64,000 bases of DNA from Anaerocolumna sedimenticola (GCF_009931695.1 NZ_CP048000.1:3365501-3429500); one strand, 5' to 3'. Positions 28,625 to 40,558 are shown, counted from the stretch's first letter. A program made the numbers and translations. Notes: generated by a model not told the origin, from the sequence alone.

Positions 28625-29650
28625 ATGCAATTGGATGAAAGAAAATTGAAGATATTACAGGCTATCATCCGTAATTATCTGGAAACCGGCGAACCTGTCG
28701 GATCACGGACAATTTCGAAATACACCGATTTGAATCTAAGCTCCGCTACTATAAGAAATGAAATGGCAGATTTAGAGGAACTCGGATATATAATTCAGCC
28801 CCATACCTCTGCCGGCCGTATTCCATCCGACAAAGGTTATCGTTTATATGTAGATACTATGTTGGAAGATAAAGTTCATGAAGTTGAAAATATGAAAGAA
28901 CTTTTGATTGAGAAAGCGGATAAGATAGATTTACTGTTAAAACAGATTGCGAAGCTTCTGGCTGTCAATACAAACTATGCCAGTTTAGTAACGAAACCAC
29001 AATATAGAAGTAAAAAAGTTAAGTTTATTCAGCTCACGGAATTTGAAGCTGATAATTTACTCGCAATTATTGTATTAGAAGGCAATATTGTGAAAAATAA
29101 AGTGGTTGCAATAAAGGATACAATAGACAAAGAAATTATTTTAAAGCTGAATATTGTATTTAATACCTTTCTTCAAGGGTTAGATTTAACAGAAATTAAT
29201 ATGAATGTAATTCAAAAAATGAAAGAACAGGCTGGTAATTACAGTAATCTGGTCAGTGATATTCTGGACGCAATAGCACAAGCTATCAGTGAAGAGGAAG
29301 ATGTTGAGATTTATACCAGCGGCGCTACGAACATATTAAAATATCCGGAACTTACCGATATGGAAAAGATAACCGAATTAATGGGAACCTTTGAAGAGCA
29401 GAAGCAGCTTACGGAACTCATTAATAAAACGGAAAACTCCGATAATGGAGGAATTCAGGTATATATCGGAAGTGAGACACCTGTGGAAGCTATGAAAGAT
29501 TGTTCCGTGGTTACTGCCACCTATGAAATTGAAGATGGTGTTTATGGTAAGATTGGTATTATCGGTCCAAAAAGGATGGATTACGAAAAAGTAGTCGGTA
29601 CACTGCACACGCTTATGGTGCAGTTGGATGAAATATTTAAGAAAAAGTGA
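28625..29650 (+). CDS. hrcA: Heat-inducible transcription repressor HrcA
   Basis: 341 residues. An N-terminal winged helix (LDERKLKILQAIIRNYLETGEPVGSR; SSATIRNEMADLEELGYI; HTSAGRIPSDKGYRLYVD) precedes the dimerisation and ligand domains. It heads hrcA-grpE-dnaK-dnaJ and represses the operon through the CIRCE site 26 bases before its start. RBS AGGAGGG. Confidence 0.97.
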   Translation: MQLDERKLKILQAIIRNYLETGEPVGSRTISKYTDLNLSSATIRNEMADLEELGYIIQPHTSAGRIPSDKGYRLYVDTMLEDKVHEVENMKELLIEKADKIDLLLKQIAKLLAVNTNYASLVTKPQYRSKKVKFIQLTEFEADNLLAIIVLEGNIVKNKVVAIKDTIDKEIILKLNIVFNTFLQGLDLTEINMNVIQKMKEQAGNYSNLVSDILDAIAQAISEEEDVEIYTSGATNILKYPELTDMEKITELMGTFEEQKQLTELINKTENSDNGGIQVYIGSETPVEAMKDCSVVTATYEIEDGVYGKIGIIGPKRMDYEKVVGTLHTLMVQLDEIFKKK

Positions 29651-29700
29651 CTGAATAGTTACAAGAAATAAACCTAACATAAGGAAAGGTGGTTACAAGA

Positions 29701-30393
29701 GTGGAAGAAAAGAAGAATTCTATGGAAGAAAAGATAGAAGATATTGTTAACCAGGAAGTGGAATTAGAAAGGGAAGGAACCGTAAATACGGATGAATCAG
29801 CAGATACGACGAAAGCTGCAGGTGAAAACGAAGTTAATACGGATGCGGATTCCCATAACAACACTGAGGATATGGAAGAAGAAATGGATGAGGAAACAGA
29901 AGATACTAACGGCGAAAAGAAGACAGTGAAATCATTTTTCCGAAAAGATAAAAAAGATAAAAAAGATCTTAAGATCGAAGAATTAAATGATAAACTGATG
30001 AGATGCATGGCGGAGTTTGACAATTACCGTAAACGTTCCGAAAAAGAAAAAGCACAGATGTTTGAAATCGGAGCCAGGGATATCATTGAAAAAGTTCTTC
30101 CTGTTATTGATAATTTTGAAAGAGGTTTGGGTGCCATTACAGAGGAAGAAAAAGAAGGAGCTTTTGCCCAGGGAATAGAGAAAATCTATAAACAGCTGGT
30201 TACCACATTAACCGAAGCCGGATTAAAACCTATTGAAGCAGTAGGCAAGGCATTTGATCCGAATTTCCATAATGCGGTAATGCATGCGGAAGATCCCGAA
30301 CAGGGAGAAAACCTGGTAGCGGAAGAATTCCAAAAAGGTTATATGTACAGAGATACCGTGGTACGCCACAGTATGGTTAAAGTAGTAAATTAG
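29701..30393 (+). CDS. grpE: Nucleotide exchange factor GrpE
   Basis: 230 residues. The first 100 are a very acidic, poorly conserved tail. Residues about 100-150 form the long coiled coil (MRCMAEFDNYRKRSEKEK), followed by the beta-wing domain (AFDPNFHNAVMHAEDPE, TVVRHSMVKVVN). GTG 29701 is chosen because AAAGGTGG at 29685-29692 is eight bases before it; the GTG at 29689 lies within that site. It releases ADP from DnaK. Confidence 0.95.
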   Translation: MEEKKNSMEEKIEDIVNQEVELEREGTVNTDESADTTKAAGENEVNTDADSHNNTEDMEEEMDEETEDTNGEKKTVKSFFRKDKKDKKDLKIEELNDKLMRCMAEFDNYRKRSEKEKAQMFEIGARDIIEKVLPVIDNFERGLGAITEEEKEGAFAQGIEKIYKQLVTTLTEAGLKPIEAVGKAFDPNFHNAVMHAEDPEQGENLVAEEFQKGYMYRDTVVRHSMVKVVN

Positions 30394-30492
30394 TATTATT
30401 ACCGGCATTTAACAATTCAAAGTGAACATTTAATAGGTGTTTGTGAATATTCACTTTTAATATATTAACATTTAATTTTGAATTAATTATAG

Positions 30493-32364
<1,872 letters not shown>

Positions 32365-32395
32365 TCAGTGAAATTATTTAGAAAAAAGTTTTAAC

Positions 32396-32460
32396 TTGAC
32401 GATTTTAGAATAATTCATTACAATATGATTTGACTTGTCGAATCGAAGAATCATTATAAT
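32396..32460 (+). promoter_or_regulatory. Two promoter candidates upstream of dnaJ
   Basis: TTGACG (32396-32401) and TACAAT (32419-32424) are 17 bases apart. TTGACT (32430-32435) and TATAAT (32455-32460) are 19 apart. Either would give dnaJ a transcript independent of CIRCE. Confidence 0.55.
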
Positions 32461-32485
32461 GGTTATGGGTCGTCCCGTAACAGTA

Positions 32486-32517
32486 ACAAATAGGCGGTCT
32501 AACGACTGCCTATTTGT
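32486..32517 (+). other. Strong hairpin in the dnaK-dnaJ gap
   Basis: ACAAATAGGCGGTC pairs with GACTGCCTATTTGT (one mismatch) over the loop TAAC. No T tract follows, so it is more likely an RNA structure or processing site than a terminator. Confidence 0.6.
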
Positions 32518-32585
32518 CGATATAAATGAAAAAGTTCATAAAACCGTTGTGACATTAAGTCACATGTTAAATAGTTGCATAATTG

Positions 32586-32689
32586 TAAAACTATTCAGTA
32601 TACTCAAGTATCTAGGCGCCCAAATATGTGTTTTTCAACATATTTTGTGCGCATCGGTTCGTATGAGCCGCAGTGGCTGAATAGTCACG
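32586..32689. repeat. Third repeat family, copy 1
   Basis: The left end TAAAACTATTCAG and right end CTGAATAGTCAC form terminal inverted repeats. The inner block GCATCGGTTCGTATGAGCCG is matched, in inverted orientation, by the element at 40984. It fills the remaining dnaK-dnaJ gap up to about 40 bases before the dnaJ start. Boundaries are approximate. Confidence 0.5.
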
Positions 32690-32730
32690 CATGATTCACT
32701 TTAGAATTCATAAGGAGGATGGATTAGAGC

Positions 32731-33876
32731 ATGGCAGATAAACGTGATTATTACGAGGTCCTGGGGGTATCCAGGTCAGCGTCGGATGATGAAATAAAGA
32801 AGGCATACAGGCAGTTAGCTAAAAAATACCACCCGGATGCCAATCCCGGTGATAAAACGGCGGAAGCAAAGTTTAAAGAGGCTTCGGAAGCTTATGCCGT
32901 ATTAAGCGATGCCGATAAGCGAAGACAATATGACCAGTTTGGACATTCCGCTTTTGACGGGGGCGCAGGCGGTGCAGGCGGATTTGATTTTAACAGTATG
33001 GATATGGGAGATATTTTTGGAGATATCTTCGGAGATTTATTTGGCGGCGGCAGGACCAGAAGAACCAGCAATGGTCCGATGAAAGGACCTAATGTACGTA
33101 CCGGTGTAAGGATAACGTTCCAGGAAGCTGTAACCGGTGTTGATAAAGAATTGGAATTGAATTTAAAAGAGGAATGTAATACCTGCCACGGGACAGGGGC
33201 GAAACCGGGTACCAGCACGGAAACTTGTAAAAAATGCGGCGGTAAAGGTCAGGTTGTTTATACCCAGCAGTCTTTATTCGGAATGGTTCGTAATGTGCAG
33301 ACCTGTCCGGATTGTAACGGTACCGGTAAGGTGATAAAAGATAAATGCCCGGATTGCTATGGATCCGGTTATGTAAGCAGAAGAAAGAAAATTCAGGTAT
33401 CCATCCCGGCAGGAATTGATAACGGTCAAAGTATTCGTATTCGTGAAAAAGGGGAGCCTGGAACCAATGGCGGTGAAAGAGGAGATCTTTTAGTAGAAGT
33501 AACCGTTAGCAGACATCCAATTTTCCAGAGACAGGATTATGATATCTATTCCACCGCACCGATTTCTTTTGTTCAGGCTGCATTAGGCGGAGATGTGAGA
33601 ATCAGTACCGTAGACGGAGATGTTTTATATACGGTAAAACCGGGAACTCAGACGGATACGAAAGTAAGATTAAAAGGAAAAGGTGTGCCTACCTTACGTA
33701 ATAAACAAGTCAGAGGAGATCATTATGTTACGCTGGTAGTTCAGGTACCAACAAAACTCACCAATGAACAAAAAGATGCTTTGGAAAAATTCGATATAGC
33801 TATGAAAAAAGGTGATACTGATTCACCTGAACCGGAAAAAGAGAAAGAAAAAAGTAAAAAGAAATTCTGGAAGTAA
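32731..33876 (+). CDS. dnaJ: Chaperone protein DnaJ (Hsp40)
   Basis: 381 residues. J domain (residues 4-70, with HPD in [10 protein letters not shown]), Gly/Phe-rich segment, four CxxCxGxG zinc motifs ([32 protein letters not shown]) and the C-terminal substrate domain. The charged tail [13 protein letters not shown] is lineage-specific. RBS AAGGAGG. It stimulates the DnaK ATPase. It is separated from dnaK by an unusually long gap of 366 bases. Confidence 0.99.
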   Translation: MADKRDYYEVLGVSRSASDDEIKKAYRQLAKKYHPDANPGDKTAEAKFKEASEAYAVLSDADKRRQYDQFGHSAFDGGAGGAGGFDFNSMDMGDIFGDIFGDLFGGGRTRRTSNGPMKGPNVRTGVRITFQEAVTGVDKELELNLKEECNTCHGTGAKPGTSTETCKKCGGKGQVVYTQQSLFGMVRNVQTCPDCNGTGKVIKDKCPDCYGSGYVSRRKKIQVSIPAGIDNGQSIRIREKGEPGTNGGERGDLLVEVTVSRHPIFQRQDYDIYSTAPISFVQAALGGDVRISTVDGDVLYTVKPGTQTDTKVRLKGKGVPTLRNKQVRGDHYVTLVVQVPTKLTNEQKDALEKFDIAMKKGDTDSPEPEKEKEKSKKKFWK

Positions 33877-34032
33877 GTTGTTTAAAAATTAGGAAAAATT
33901 TTGATTTGTATATTATTATATTTGAATAAAAATTAATTACTATTTAATATGGGTATTGGAAGAAAATTAATCAGGGAAAGGAATGCCATACAAATTCTTT
34001 CAATTTGTAATGCAAATGCAATGGGAAAAGAG

Positions 34033-34986
34033 ATGAAATGGACGAAATTAACCTTATCAACGATGGCAGATGCTGTGGATCTGGTAAGTAATATGCTGAG
34101 TGAATTAGGAATAGAGGGTATTGAAATTATTGATAATGTGCCTATAACGGAAAATGAAAAGAAAGCCATGTTTATCGATATACTTCCGGAATTAAATACT
34201 GAGGATAAAACAGCTTTAATCAGTTTTTATCTGGAAGAAAATGAAGACATTCAGGATATGGTGGTTAAAATCAAGTCGGGTTTGAAAGAATTATCGGAAT
34301 TTATGGATATAGGCAGCGGTCTAATTGAAATATCAGAAACAGAGGATTTGGATTGGATTAATAATTGGAAAGCATATTTTAAACCATTTCGTATTGATGA
34401 TACTATTGTGATTAAACCTACCTGGGAAAAATTGGATAATGTGAAAGACACAGATCTGGTGATTGAAATTGATCCGGGCACTGCTTTTGGAACAGGATCC
34501 CATGAAACGACCAAACTATGTATTCTTGGAATAAAAAAATATATAAAAGACGAAATCCGTTTATTGGACGTTGGCTGCGGCAGCGGAATTTTATCTATTA
34601 TCGGAGCTAAATTAGGTGCAAAAAATGTTCTCGGTACGGATATTGATCCCAATGCAGTAAATGCAGCAATAGAGAATGCAGAAGTAAATCATATTACAGC
34701 TGAAACATTAAAGATAATAAGCGGTGATATTATAACAGATACTGCCATGCAGCAGGAAGTAGGTTATGGCTCTTATGATATGGCGGTAGCAAATATTTTA
34801 GCAGATATTATAATACCTTTGTCTGCTGTCATCGGACAGCATATTAAACCAAACGGGATATTTATAAGTTCCGGTATTATTAATACAAAAAAAGAACAGG
34901 TTAAAGAAGCTATCTTAAAGAACGGATTTAAAATTCTTGAAATAAATGAAATGGGAGACTGGGTATCCATCGTAGCACAGAAATAA
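34033..34986 (+). CDS. prmA: Ribosomal protein L11 methyltransferase
   Basis: 317 residues from ATG 34033. The AdoMet site LLDVGCGSGILSIIGAKLGA lies in the second half, with DPGTAFGTGSHETTKLC before it and VANILADIIIPL after it (NxL/P-type motif). The start MKWTKLTLSTM fits the family; GGGAAAAGAG touches it closely, so starts at 34021 or 33949 are not excluded. It trimethylates ribosomal protein uL11. Its position after dnaJ is standard. Confidence 0.93.
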   Translation: MKWTKLTLSTMADAVDLVSNMLSELGIEGIEIIDNVPITENEKKAMFIDILPELNTEDKTALISFYLEENEDIQDMVVKIKSGLKELSEFMDIGSGLIEISETEDLDWINNWKAYFKPFRIDDTIVIKPTWEKLDNVKDTDLVIEIDPGTAFGTGSHETTKLCILGIKKYIKDEIRLLDVGCGSGILSIIGAKLGAKNVLGTDIDPNAVNAAIENAEVNHITAETLKIISGDIITDTAMQQEVGYGSYDMAVANILADIIIPLSAVIGQHIKPNGIFISSGIINTKKEQVKEAILKNGFKILEINEMGDWVSIVAQK

Positions 34987-35114
34987 CAGATGTGACGTGT
35001 TATTTAAATTAAAGAAATTGCCTCGTTAGAGATTGGAGCAAAAGCCTTGGATATGAAGCTTTATTAAACCAGAAGGCATGACGTGAGAATGGAAAAGAAA
35101 GGTTTGGTGCTTTT

Positions 35115-35861
35115 ATGTACCGCTTCTATGTGGAGCCGGATCAGATCGGTGAGAAAGAGATATATATAACAGGGTCCGATGTAAATCATATTAAAAATGT
35201 GCTGCGAATGAAACCTGGTGAGAAAATAATTATTTGCAATGGACAGGGAAAAGATTTTTATTGTATAATTATGGATGAATCTGACAGTAAAATTCTGGCA
35301 GGAATTCAAGAAGCAAGGAACACCGATACGGAATTAGAGGGTAAAATTTATCTTTTTCAAGGGATTCCCAAAAAAGATAAGATGGAACTCATTATACAGA
35401 AAGCAGTGGAATTAGGTGTTTATGAGATAATACCGGTAATGACAAAAAGAACCGTAGTGAAACTGGAAGATAAGAAAAAAGAATTAAAAAAATTAGAACG
35501 TTGGCAGTCGATTTCTGCCAGTGCCGCGAAACAGTCAGGCAGAGGAATAATTCCAAAAGTTACGGACACTTTCACATGGAAAGAAGCTGTTTCTTATGCA
35601 AAAAATCTGGATTGTAAGATGATTCCGTATGAAAATGCAAACGATATTGCCAAAACGAAGAAGATAATAGAAAGTATTAAAAGTCACCATTCGGTTGGTA
35701 TCTTTATCGGACCCGAAGGCGGTTTTGAAGAACAGGAAGTTGCACAAGCAATGAATGCCGGAATAATTCCTATTACCTTAGGCAGAAGAATATTACGCAC
35801 GGAGACAGCCGGATTGGCTGTATTGTCCATGTTAATGCTGCAGTTGGAAAGCACAAGATAA
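35115..35861 (+). CDS. rsmE: 16S rRNA (uracil1498-N3)-methyltransferase
   Basis: 248 residues, SPOUT class. An N-terminal PUA-like domain (MYRFYVEPDQ, HIKNVLRMKPGEKI) precedes the trefoil knot with IGPEGGFEEQE and LGRRILRTETAGLAVL. It follows prmA as in B. subtilis. Confidence 0.95.
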   Translation: MYRFYVEPDQIGEKEIYITGSDVNHIKNVLRMKPGEKIIICNGQGKDFYCIIMDESDSKILAGIQEARNTDTELEGKIYLFQGIPKKDKMELIIQKAVELGVYEIIPVMTKRTVVKLEDKKKELKKLERWQSISASAAKQSGRGIIPKVTDTFTWKEAVSYAKNLDCKMIPYENANDIAKTKKIIESIKSHHSVGIFIGPEGGFEEQEVAQAMNAGIIPITLGRRILRTETAGLAVLSMLMLQLESTR

Positions 35862-35885
35862 TACCTGCGTAGAAATGGAGAAAAA

Positions 35886-37046
35886 ATGGAAGTTTATTTG
35901 GACAATGCCGCTACCACCAGGGTATTTGATTCAGTTAAAAATATAATGATGGAAACTTTGGGTGTAGATTATGGTAATCCTTCTTCCATGCATCAAAAAG
36001 GAATTGATGCAGAGAAATATATAAAAGATGCAAGAGAGCTCCTTGCTAAAAGTCTGAAAGTAGATACCAAAGAGATCATATTTACGTCCGGTGGTACGGA
36101 ATCCAATAATATGGCTGTAATTGGCACCGCTTATGGATATAAACGAAGCGGTAATCACATTATAACTACCAGGATAGAACATCCTTCCATACATAATCCT
36201 CTTCTATTTCTGGAGGAAAATGGATATCGGGTGTCTTATATACCGGTAGATCAGAATGGTAACATTATCATGGAGGAACTATTGAATGCGGTCTGTAATG
36301 ATACTATACTGGTTTCGGTAATGTATGTGAATAATGAAGTGGGTTCGGTACAAAATATTAGTGAAATATCCAAACGAATAAAAGAGAAAAATCCCAAGGT
36401 CTTATTGCATGTCGATGCAATTCAGGCATTTGGTAAATATAGAATTTATCCGAGAAGGGAAGGCATCGATCTGCTTTCCATAAGCGGACATAAAATCCAC
36501 GGTCCGAAAGGCAGCGGAGTATTGTATGTCCGGGATAAGGTAAAAATTAAACCAATATTATTCGGCGGGGGTCAGCAAAAAGGAATGAGATCCGGTACGG
36601 AAAATGTACCGGCAATTGCAGGAATCGGACAAGCTGTTTCTGATATTTATGAAAATCATGAACAAAAAAGAGAAACTTTATACCAGTTAAAGCGCACATT
36701 AATTGAGGGAGTCAAACAGATCGAAGGTGTAACGGTCAACTGTCTCGGTAATACCTTAACAGATACGGCTCCTCATATCGTAAGCGTAAGTTTTGATGGC
36801 ATCCGAAGTGAAGTTTTATTGCATGCATTAGAGGATAAAGGAATTTATGTTTCTTCCGGTTCAGCATGTGCATCCAATCACCCAGATTTAAGCGGAACAC
36901 TGAAAGCAATCGGACTTAAGGAGAATTTATTGGATTCTACCCTGCGGTTTAGTTTTTCTGTTTTTACGACTATGGAAGATATAGAGTATACCATTAATAT
37001 ATTAAATGAGCTGGTACCGGTTTTAAGAAAATACAGCAGGCATTAA
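35886..37046 (+). CDS. Cysteine desulfurase (NifS/IscS-like)
   Basis: 386 residues. The PLP-binding Lys is in SISGHKIHGPKG near residue 203, and the reactive Cys lies in the loop SSGSACASNHPD near residue 325. Start YLDNAATTRV. Thirty-six bases separate it from thiI, so it likely supplies persulfide sulfur for 4-thiouridine in tRNA (and possibly thiamine), as the NifZ-ThiI pair does in B. subtilis. Confidence 0.95.
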   Translation: MEVYLDNAATTRVFDSVKNIMMETLGVDYGNPSSMHQKGIDAEKYIKDARELLAKSLKVDTKEIIFTSGGTESNNMAVIGTAYGYKRSGNHIITTRIEHPSIHNPLLFLEENGYRVSYIPVDQNGNIIMEELLNAVCNDTILVSVMYVNNEVGSVQNISEISKRIKEKNPKVLLHVDAIQAFGKYRIYPRREGIDLLSISGHKIHGPKGSGVLYVRDKVKIKPILFGGGQQKGMRSGTENVPAIAGIGQAVSDIYENHEQKRETLYQLKRTLIEGVKQIEGVTVNCLGNTLTDTAPHIVSVSFDGIRSEVLLHALEDKGIYVSSGSACASNHPDLSGTLKAIGLKENLLDSTLRFSFSVFTTMEDIEYTINILNELVPVLRKYSRH

Positions 37047-37081
37047 GTTGTGGCTAAATGTTCACAAAGAGAGGATAAAGC

Positions 37082-38257
37082 ATGTATAAAGCATTTTTAA
37101 TTAAGTATGCGGAAATAGGTATAAAAGGAAAAAACAGGTATATATTTGAGAACGCTTTAAGGGATCAGATTAAAAATTCACTTCGTCCACTTGGTGATTA
37201 CCTGGTAACCAAGGAACAGGGGAGAATTTATATAGAATGCCCCGATGGTTATGATTATGAAGAGACTGTTGAGGCTTTACAGTGTGTATTTGGGATAGCC
37301 CAGATTTGTCCGGTTATGATTATTGATACCATAGAATGGGAACCATTAACCCAAGCGGTAGGTGATTATGTGGAAGAACGGTATCCGGATAAAAATTTTA
37401 CATTCAAAATGGAAGCAAAACGCAGTGATAAGAATTATCCCAGAACCTCACCGGAAATCTGTATTGATATGGGAGCTTATTTGCTGCGCCGTTTTCCCGA
37501 AATGAAAGTGGATGTTCACAATCCTTCCGTTCGAATTATGGTGGAAGTAAGAAATCGCTCCTATGTGTATTCTGAGGTTATTATGGGACCAGGAGGAATG
37601 CCCGTTGGTACTAACGGAAAAGCAATGCTTTTGTTGTCCGGCGGTATTGACAGCCCGGTTGCAGGGTATATGATAGCCAAACGGGGCGTTACCATCGATG
37701 CGGTTTATTTTCATGCCCCCCCTTATACAAGTGAAAGAGCAAAACAAAAGGTAGTAGACCTTGCAAAACTCATATCAAAATATACGGGACCAATTAAACT
37801 TAACGTAATTAATTTTACGGATATACAACTTTATATCTATGAAAAGTGTCCTCACGAAGAGTTGACGATTATTATGCGTAGATATATGATGCGTATTGCA
37901 GAGAAAATAGCGGAAGAATCCGGTTGTCTTGGATTAATTACCGGTGAAAGTATCGGACAGGTAGCAAGCCAGACACTTCACAGTTTAGCTTCCACCAACG
38001 AAGTATGTTCAATGCCGGTATACCGTCCGTTAATAGCCTTTGATAAACAGGATATCGTTGATATAGCAGAGCGAATCAATACTTATGAAACATCTATCCT
38101 GCCTTTCGAGGACTGCTGCACCATATTCGTTGCGAAACACCCCGTAACTAAACCCAGTTTAAAAGTAATTCGTCATTCCGAACGCTGTTTGGAAGAAAAA
38201 ATAGAGGAAATGGTTAAAACAGCCATGGATTCCAGGGAAATTGTATTCGTTCAATAA
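37082..38257 (+). CDS. thiI: tRNA uracil-4-sulfurtransferase ThiI
   Basis: 391 residues: N-terminal ferredoxin-like and THUMP domains, then the PP-loop ATP pyrophosphatase motif LLSGGIDSPVAGYM near residue 187. No C-terminal rhodanese domain, the usual Gram-positive form. CCTIF near the end supplies a Cys pair. It adenylates U8 of tRNA and accepts sulfur from the adjacent desulfurase. Confidence 0.97.
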   Translation: MYKAFLIKYAEIGIKGKNRYIFENALRDQIKNSLRPLGDYLVTKEQGRIYIECPDGYDYEETVEALQCVFGIAQICPVMIIDTIEWEPLTQAVGDYVEERYPDKNFTFKMEAKRSDKNYPRTSPEICIDMGAYLLRRFPEMKVDVHNPSVRIMVEVRNRSYVYSEVIMGPGGMPVGTNGKAMLLLSGGIDSPVAGYMIAKRGVTIDAVYFHAPPYTSERAKQKVVDLAKLISKYTGPIKLNVINFTDIQLYIYEKCPHEELTIIMRRYMMRIAEKIAEESGCLGLITGESIGQVASQTLHSLASTNEVCSMPVYRPLIAFDKQDIVDIAERINTYETSILPFEDCCTIFVAKHPVTKPSLKVIRHSERCLEEKIEEMVKTAMDSREIVFVQ

Positions 38258-38354
38258 ATATTTTATCGGTGGCAAGTGAACAATCCTCAGGTTGGCACGA
38301 ATGATTGTTCATATGCCTGCCTGCTGATAGTCGAAACTTCTATAACAGAACAAA

Positions 38355-38390
38355 ACGGACAAGTCCGTATCCAACCGGATATTTTTATTT
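38355..38390 (+). terminator. Terminator after thiI
   Basis: Two consecutive hairpins, ACGGAC-AA-GTCCGT and TATCC-AACC-GGATA, share a few bases; the second is followed by TTTTTATTTT. A further palindrome TGAACAATC/GATTGTTCA lies at about 38277-38311. Confidence 0.7.
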
Positions 38391-38423
38391 TATAGGAGAG
38401 TTCTCCGGACTCTTCTATAACAT

Positions 38424-38449
38424 AAAAAAGAGGATACATAAGTATCCCC
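38424..38449 (-). terminator. Terminator of the HPr-like gene
   Basis: On the minus strand GGATAC-TTAT-GTATCC is followed by TCTTTTTT, about 40 bases after the stop codon. Confidence 0.8.
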
Positions 38450-38487
38450 CCATAAGTAAGCTTAAAACCTTCTTTATTCAATTTACC

Positions 38488-38721
38488 TTATTCAACAATA
38501 TAAGGTTTTAAAATACTAAGAATTTTATCAACGTTATCTTCACTATGGATATTTAAATCAATAGGTTTAGATAAATCCAAACTAAAAATACCCATGATTG
38601 ATTTAGCATCGATAACATATCTACCGGAAACTAAATCAAAATCGGAATCAAATTTAGTTACGTCATTTACAAAGGATTTAACCTTATCAATTGAATTGAG
38701 AGAGATTTTTACTGTTTTCAT
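38488..38721 (-). CDS. HPr-like protein lacking the phosphorylated His (Crh-like)
   Basis: 77 residues with the HPr fold pattern. The segment DAKSIMGIFSLDL matches the regulatory Ser46 region of HPr (here Ser41). The loop that carries His15 in HPr (GLHARPA) is replaced by NSIDKVKS, so it cannot accept phosphate from enzyme I. That makes it resemble Crh, the CcpA co-regulator. RBS AAAGGAGGAG and a promoter lie upstream on the minus strand. The regulatory role is inferred. Confidence 0.85.
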   Translation of the reverse strand: MKTVKISLNSIDKVKSFVNDVTKFDSDFDLVSGRYVIDAKSIMGIFSLDLSKPIDLNIHSEDNVDKILSILKPYIVE

Positions 38722-38783
38722 TGAAACTCCTCCTTTTACATAGATTTTTATAGGATAGTGATAACTATCTTAACTACAAGTAT

Positions 38784-38812
38784 ATACTACATTTTAGCAA
38801 TTTAAAAGTCAA
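38784..38812 (-). promoter_or_regulatory. Promoter of the HPr-like gene
   Basis: On the minus strand TTGACT (38812-38807) and TAGTAT (38789-38784) are 17 bases apart. Confidence 0.7.
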
Positions 38813-38990
38813 TATACAAAGTAAATAAAAAAAGCGGATAACTAGGACACATTTCACGAAAATGTGATTTATCAAGGTTTTTTATTAAATGGATGACCAT
38901 TATAAATATATGCTGAAGTTATGAATTTATTAGTTAAATTAGGTAAAACATAATTGCAATCAGAGGTAAAATAGTTTAGAAAGGATTCAA

Positions 38991-40439
38991 ATGAATATTA
39001 ATAATGCGCAAGAATCAAATTGTAAATCAGTTGCTTTCCTGACATTAGGCTGTAAGGTAAATTCATATGAAACGGAAGCAATGCAAAAGATTTTTGAAGA
39101 CGCTGGCTATCGGATTGTTGATTTTAACCAGCATTCTGATGTATATGTTGTTAATACCTGCACAGTAACCAATATTGCAGACAGAAAATCCAGGCAAATG
39201 CTTCATAAAGCAAGGAAAATGAATGAAGATGCGATTGTGGTTGCTGTAGGTTGTTATGTACAGACAGCAGAGAAAATCTTAGAGCAGGATGAAGCAATTG
39301 ATATTGTTATCGGTAATAATAAAAAGAAAGATATCATCCGTATACTGGATGAATATTATAAAGTAAATAAAAATAATACAGCAGATAAAAAATCGGATCT
39401 TTCAGAGTACAATGTCAATGCAGATGATTCCGATAACAATTCAGAACAAGATAAGATACAGAGCTTTACTAATACTTTAAAGGATAATGTAATCGATATA
39501 GCTTCAGAAACTGAATATGAAGACTTAAGTATTGAATCGGTATCGGAAAAAACCAGAGCATATATTAAAATACAGGATGGATGTAATCAGTTCTGTTCCT
39601 ATTGTATTATTCCTTATGCAAGGGGAAGAGTTCGCAGCAGAGAAGAAAAATCTATCATAAAAGAAGTTGAAAATTTAGTTTCAAAAGGATATAAGGAGAT
39701 TGTATTAACTGGTATCCACCTGTCCTCTTATGGTGTTGATTTAGAAAAGAAAAACCTTCTTCTTGAATTAATCGTTAATTTGAGTAAAATAGACGGTTTA
39801 AAAAGAATTCGTTTAGGTTCACTGGAACCAAGAATAATTACGGAAGAATTTGCCGAGACTCTATCCAAGGACACTAAAATCTGCCCGCATTTTCATCTTT
39901 CCCTTCAAAGCGGGTCTGATGCCACTTTGAAACGTATGAATAGAAAGTATACTGCACAAGAATACTATGAGAAATGTTTACTCTTACGTAAATATTTCAT
40001 TAATCCGGCAATTACAACAGATATTATCGTAGGTTTTCCGGGGGAAACAGAAGAGGAATTTACCTGCACTGAAAACTTCTTAAGAAAAGTATCTTTTGCG
40101 CAAATGCACATTTTCAAGTATTCTATCAGAAAAGGCACTGCTGCAGAACGTATGCCAAATCAGGTAAGAGATGAAATTAAGACGGATAGAAGTAATGTGC
40201 TAATTGAGCTGGAAGAAGGGATGGCAAAGGAATACCAATCATTATTTCTTGGTAAAATTGAAAATATCTTAATTGAAGAGACGATTACCGTTGACGGACT
40301 GACTTACCAAATAGGTCATAATGAAAGATATTTGAAATTAGCTGTAAGCTCCGATAAGGATTTAACGAATCAAATGATACAGGGAAAAGTTTCAGGATAT
40401 CTTAACAAAGATATTATGTTCTGTGAAATAATGGATTGA
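38991..40439 (+). CDS. mtaB: tRNA t6A37 methylthiotransferase MtaB
   Basis: 482 residues. An N-terminal UPF0004 domain has cluster Cys in TLGCKVNSYE, NTCTVTN and AVGCYVQ. The radical SAM cluster CNQFCSYCIIPYARGR lies near residue 200, and a C-terminal TRAM-like segment ends it. An Asn/Asp-rich insert of about 50 residues (around 125-175) precedes the radical SAM domain. It adds a methylthio group to t6A37 in tRNA. GAAAGGA precedes the ATG. Confidence 0.94.
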   Translation: MNINNAQESNCKSVAFLTLGCKVNSYETEAMQKIFEDAGYRIVDFNQHSDVYVVNTCTVTNIADRKSRQMLHKARKMNEDAIVVAVGCYVQTAEKILEQDEAIDIVIGNNKKKDIIRILDEYYKVNKNNTADKKSDLSEYNVNADDSDNNSEQDKIQSFTNTLKDNVIDIASETEYEDLSIESVSEKTRAYIKIQDGCNQFCSYCIIPYARGRVRSREEKSIIKEVENLVSKGYKEIVLTGIHLSSYGVDLEKKNLLLELIVNLSKIDGLKRIRLGSLEPRIITEEFAETLSKDTKICPHFHLSLQSGSDATLKRMNRKYTAQEYYEKCLLLRKYFINPAITTDIIVGFPGETEEEFTCTENFLRKVSFAQMHIFKYSIRKGTAAERMPNQVRDEIKTDRSNVLIELEEGMAKEYQSLFLGKIENILIEETITVDGLTYQIGHNERYLKLAVSSDKDLTNQMIQGKVSGYLNKDIMFCEIMD

Positions 40440-40558
40440 TATTTCTCAGATTTTATATTAATATATATATAATATACTGTGCAAATTTGAATTCATTCTT
40501 TTTAATAATGGTAAAATATTCATAAAGATATAGATAGAAAGATAAAGGACGTGATGTT

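Noticed and set aside
32435..32680. 81-codon ORF between dnaK and dnaJ
   Set aside because: It runs through a promoter, a strong hairpin and a repeat element, has no RBS, and its protein has no domain-like pattern.
38305..38511. 68-codon ORF after thiI
   Set aside because: It overlaps two terminators and the end of the HPr-like gene on the other strand; the reading frame is a by-product.
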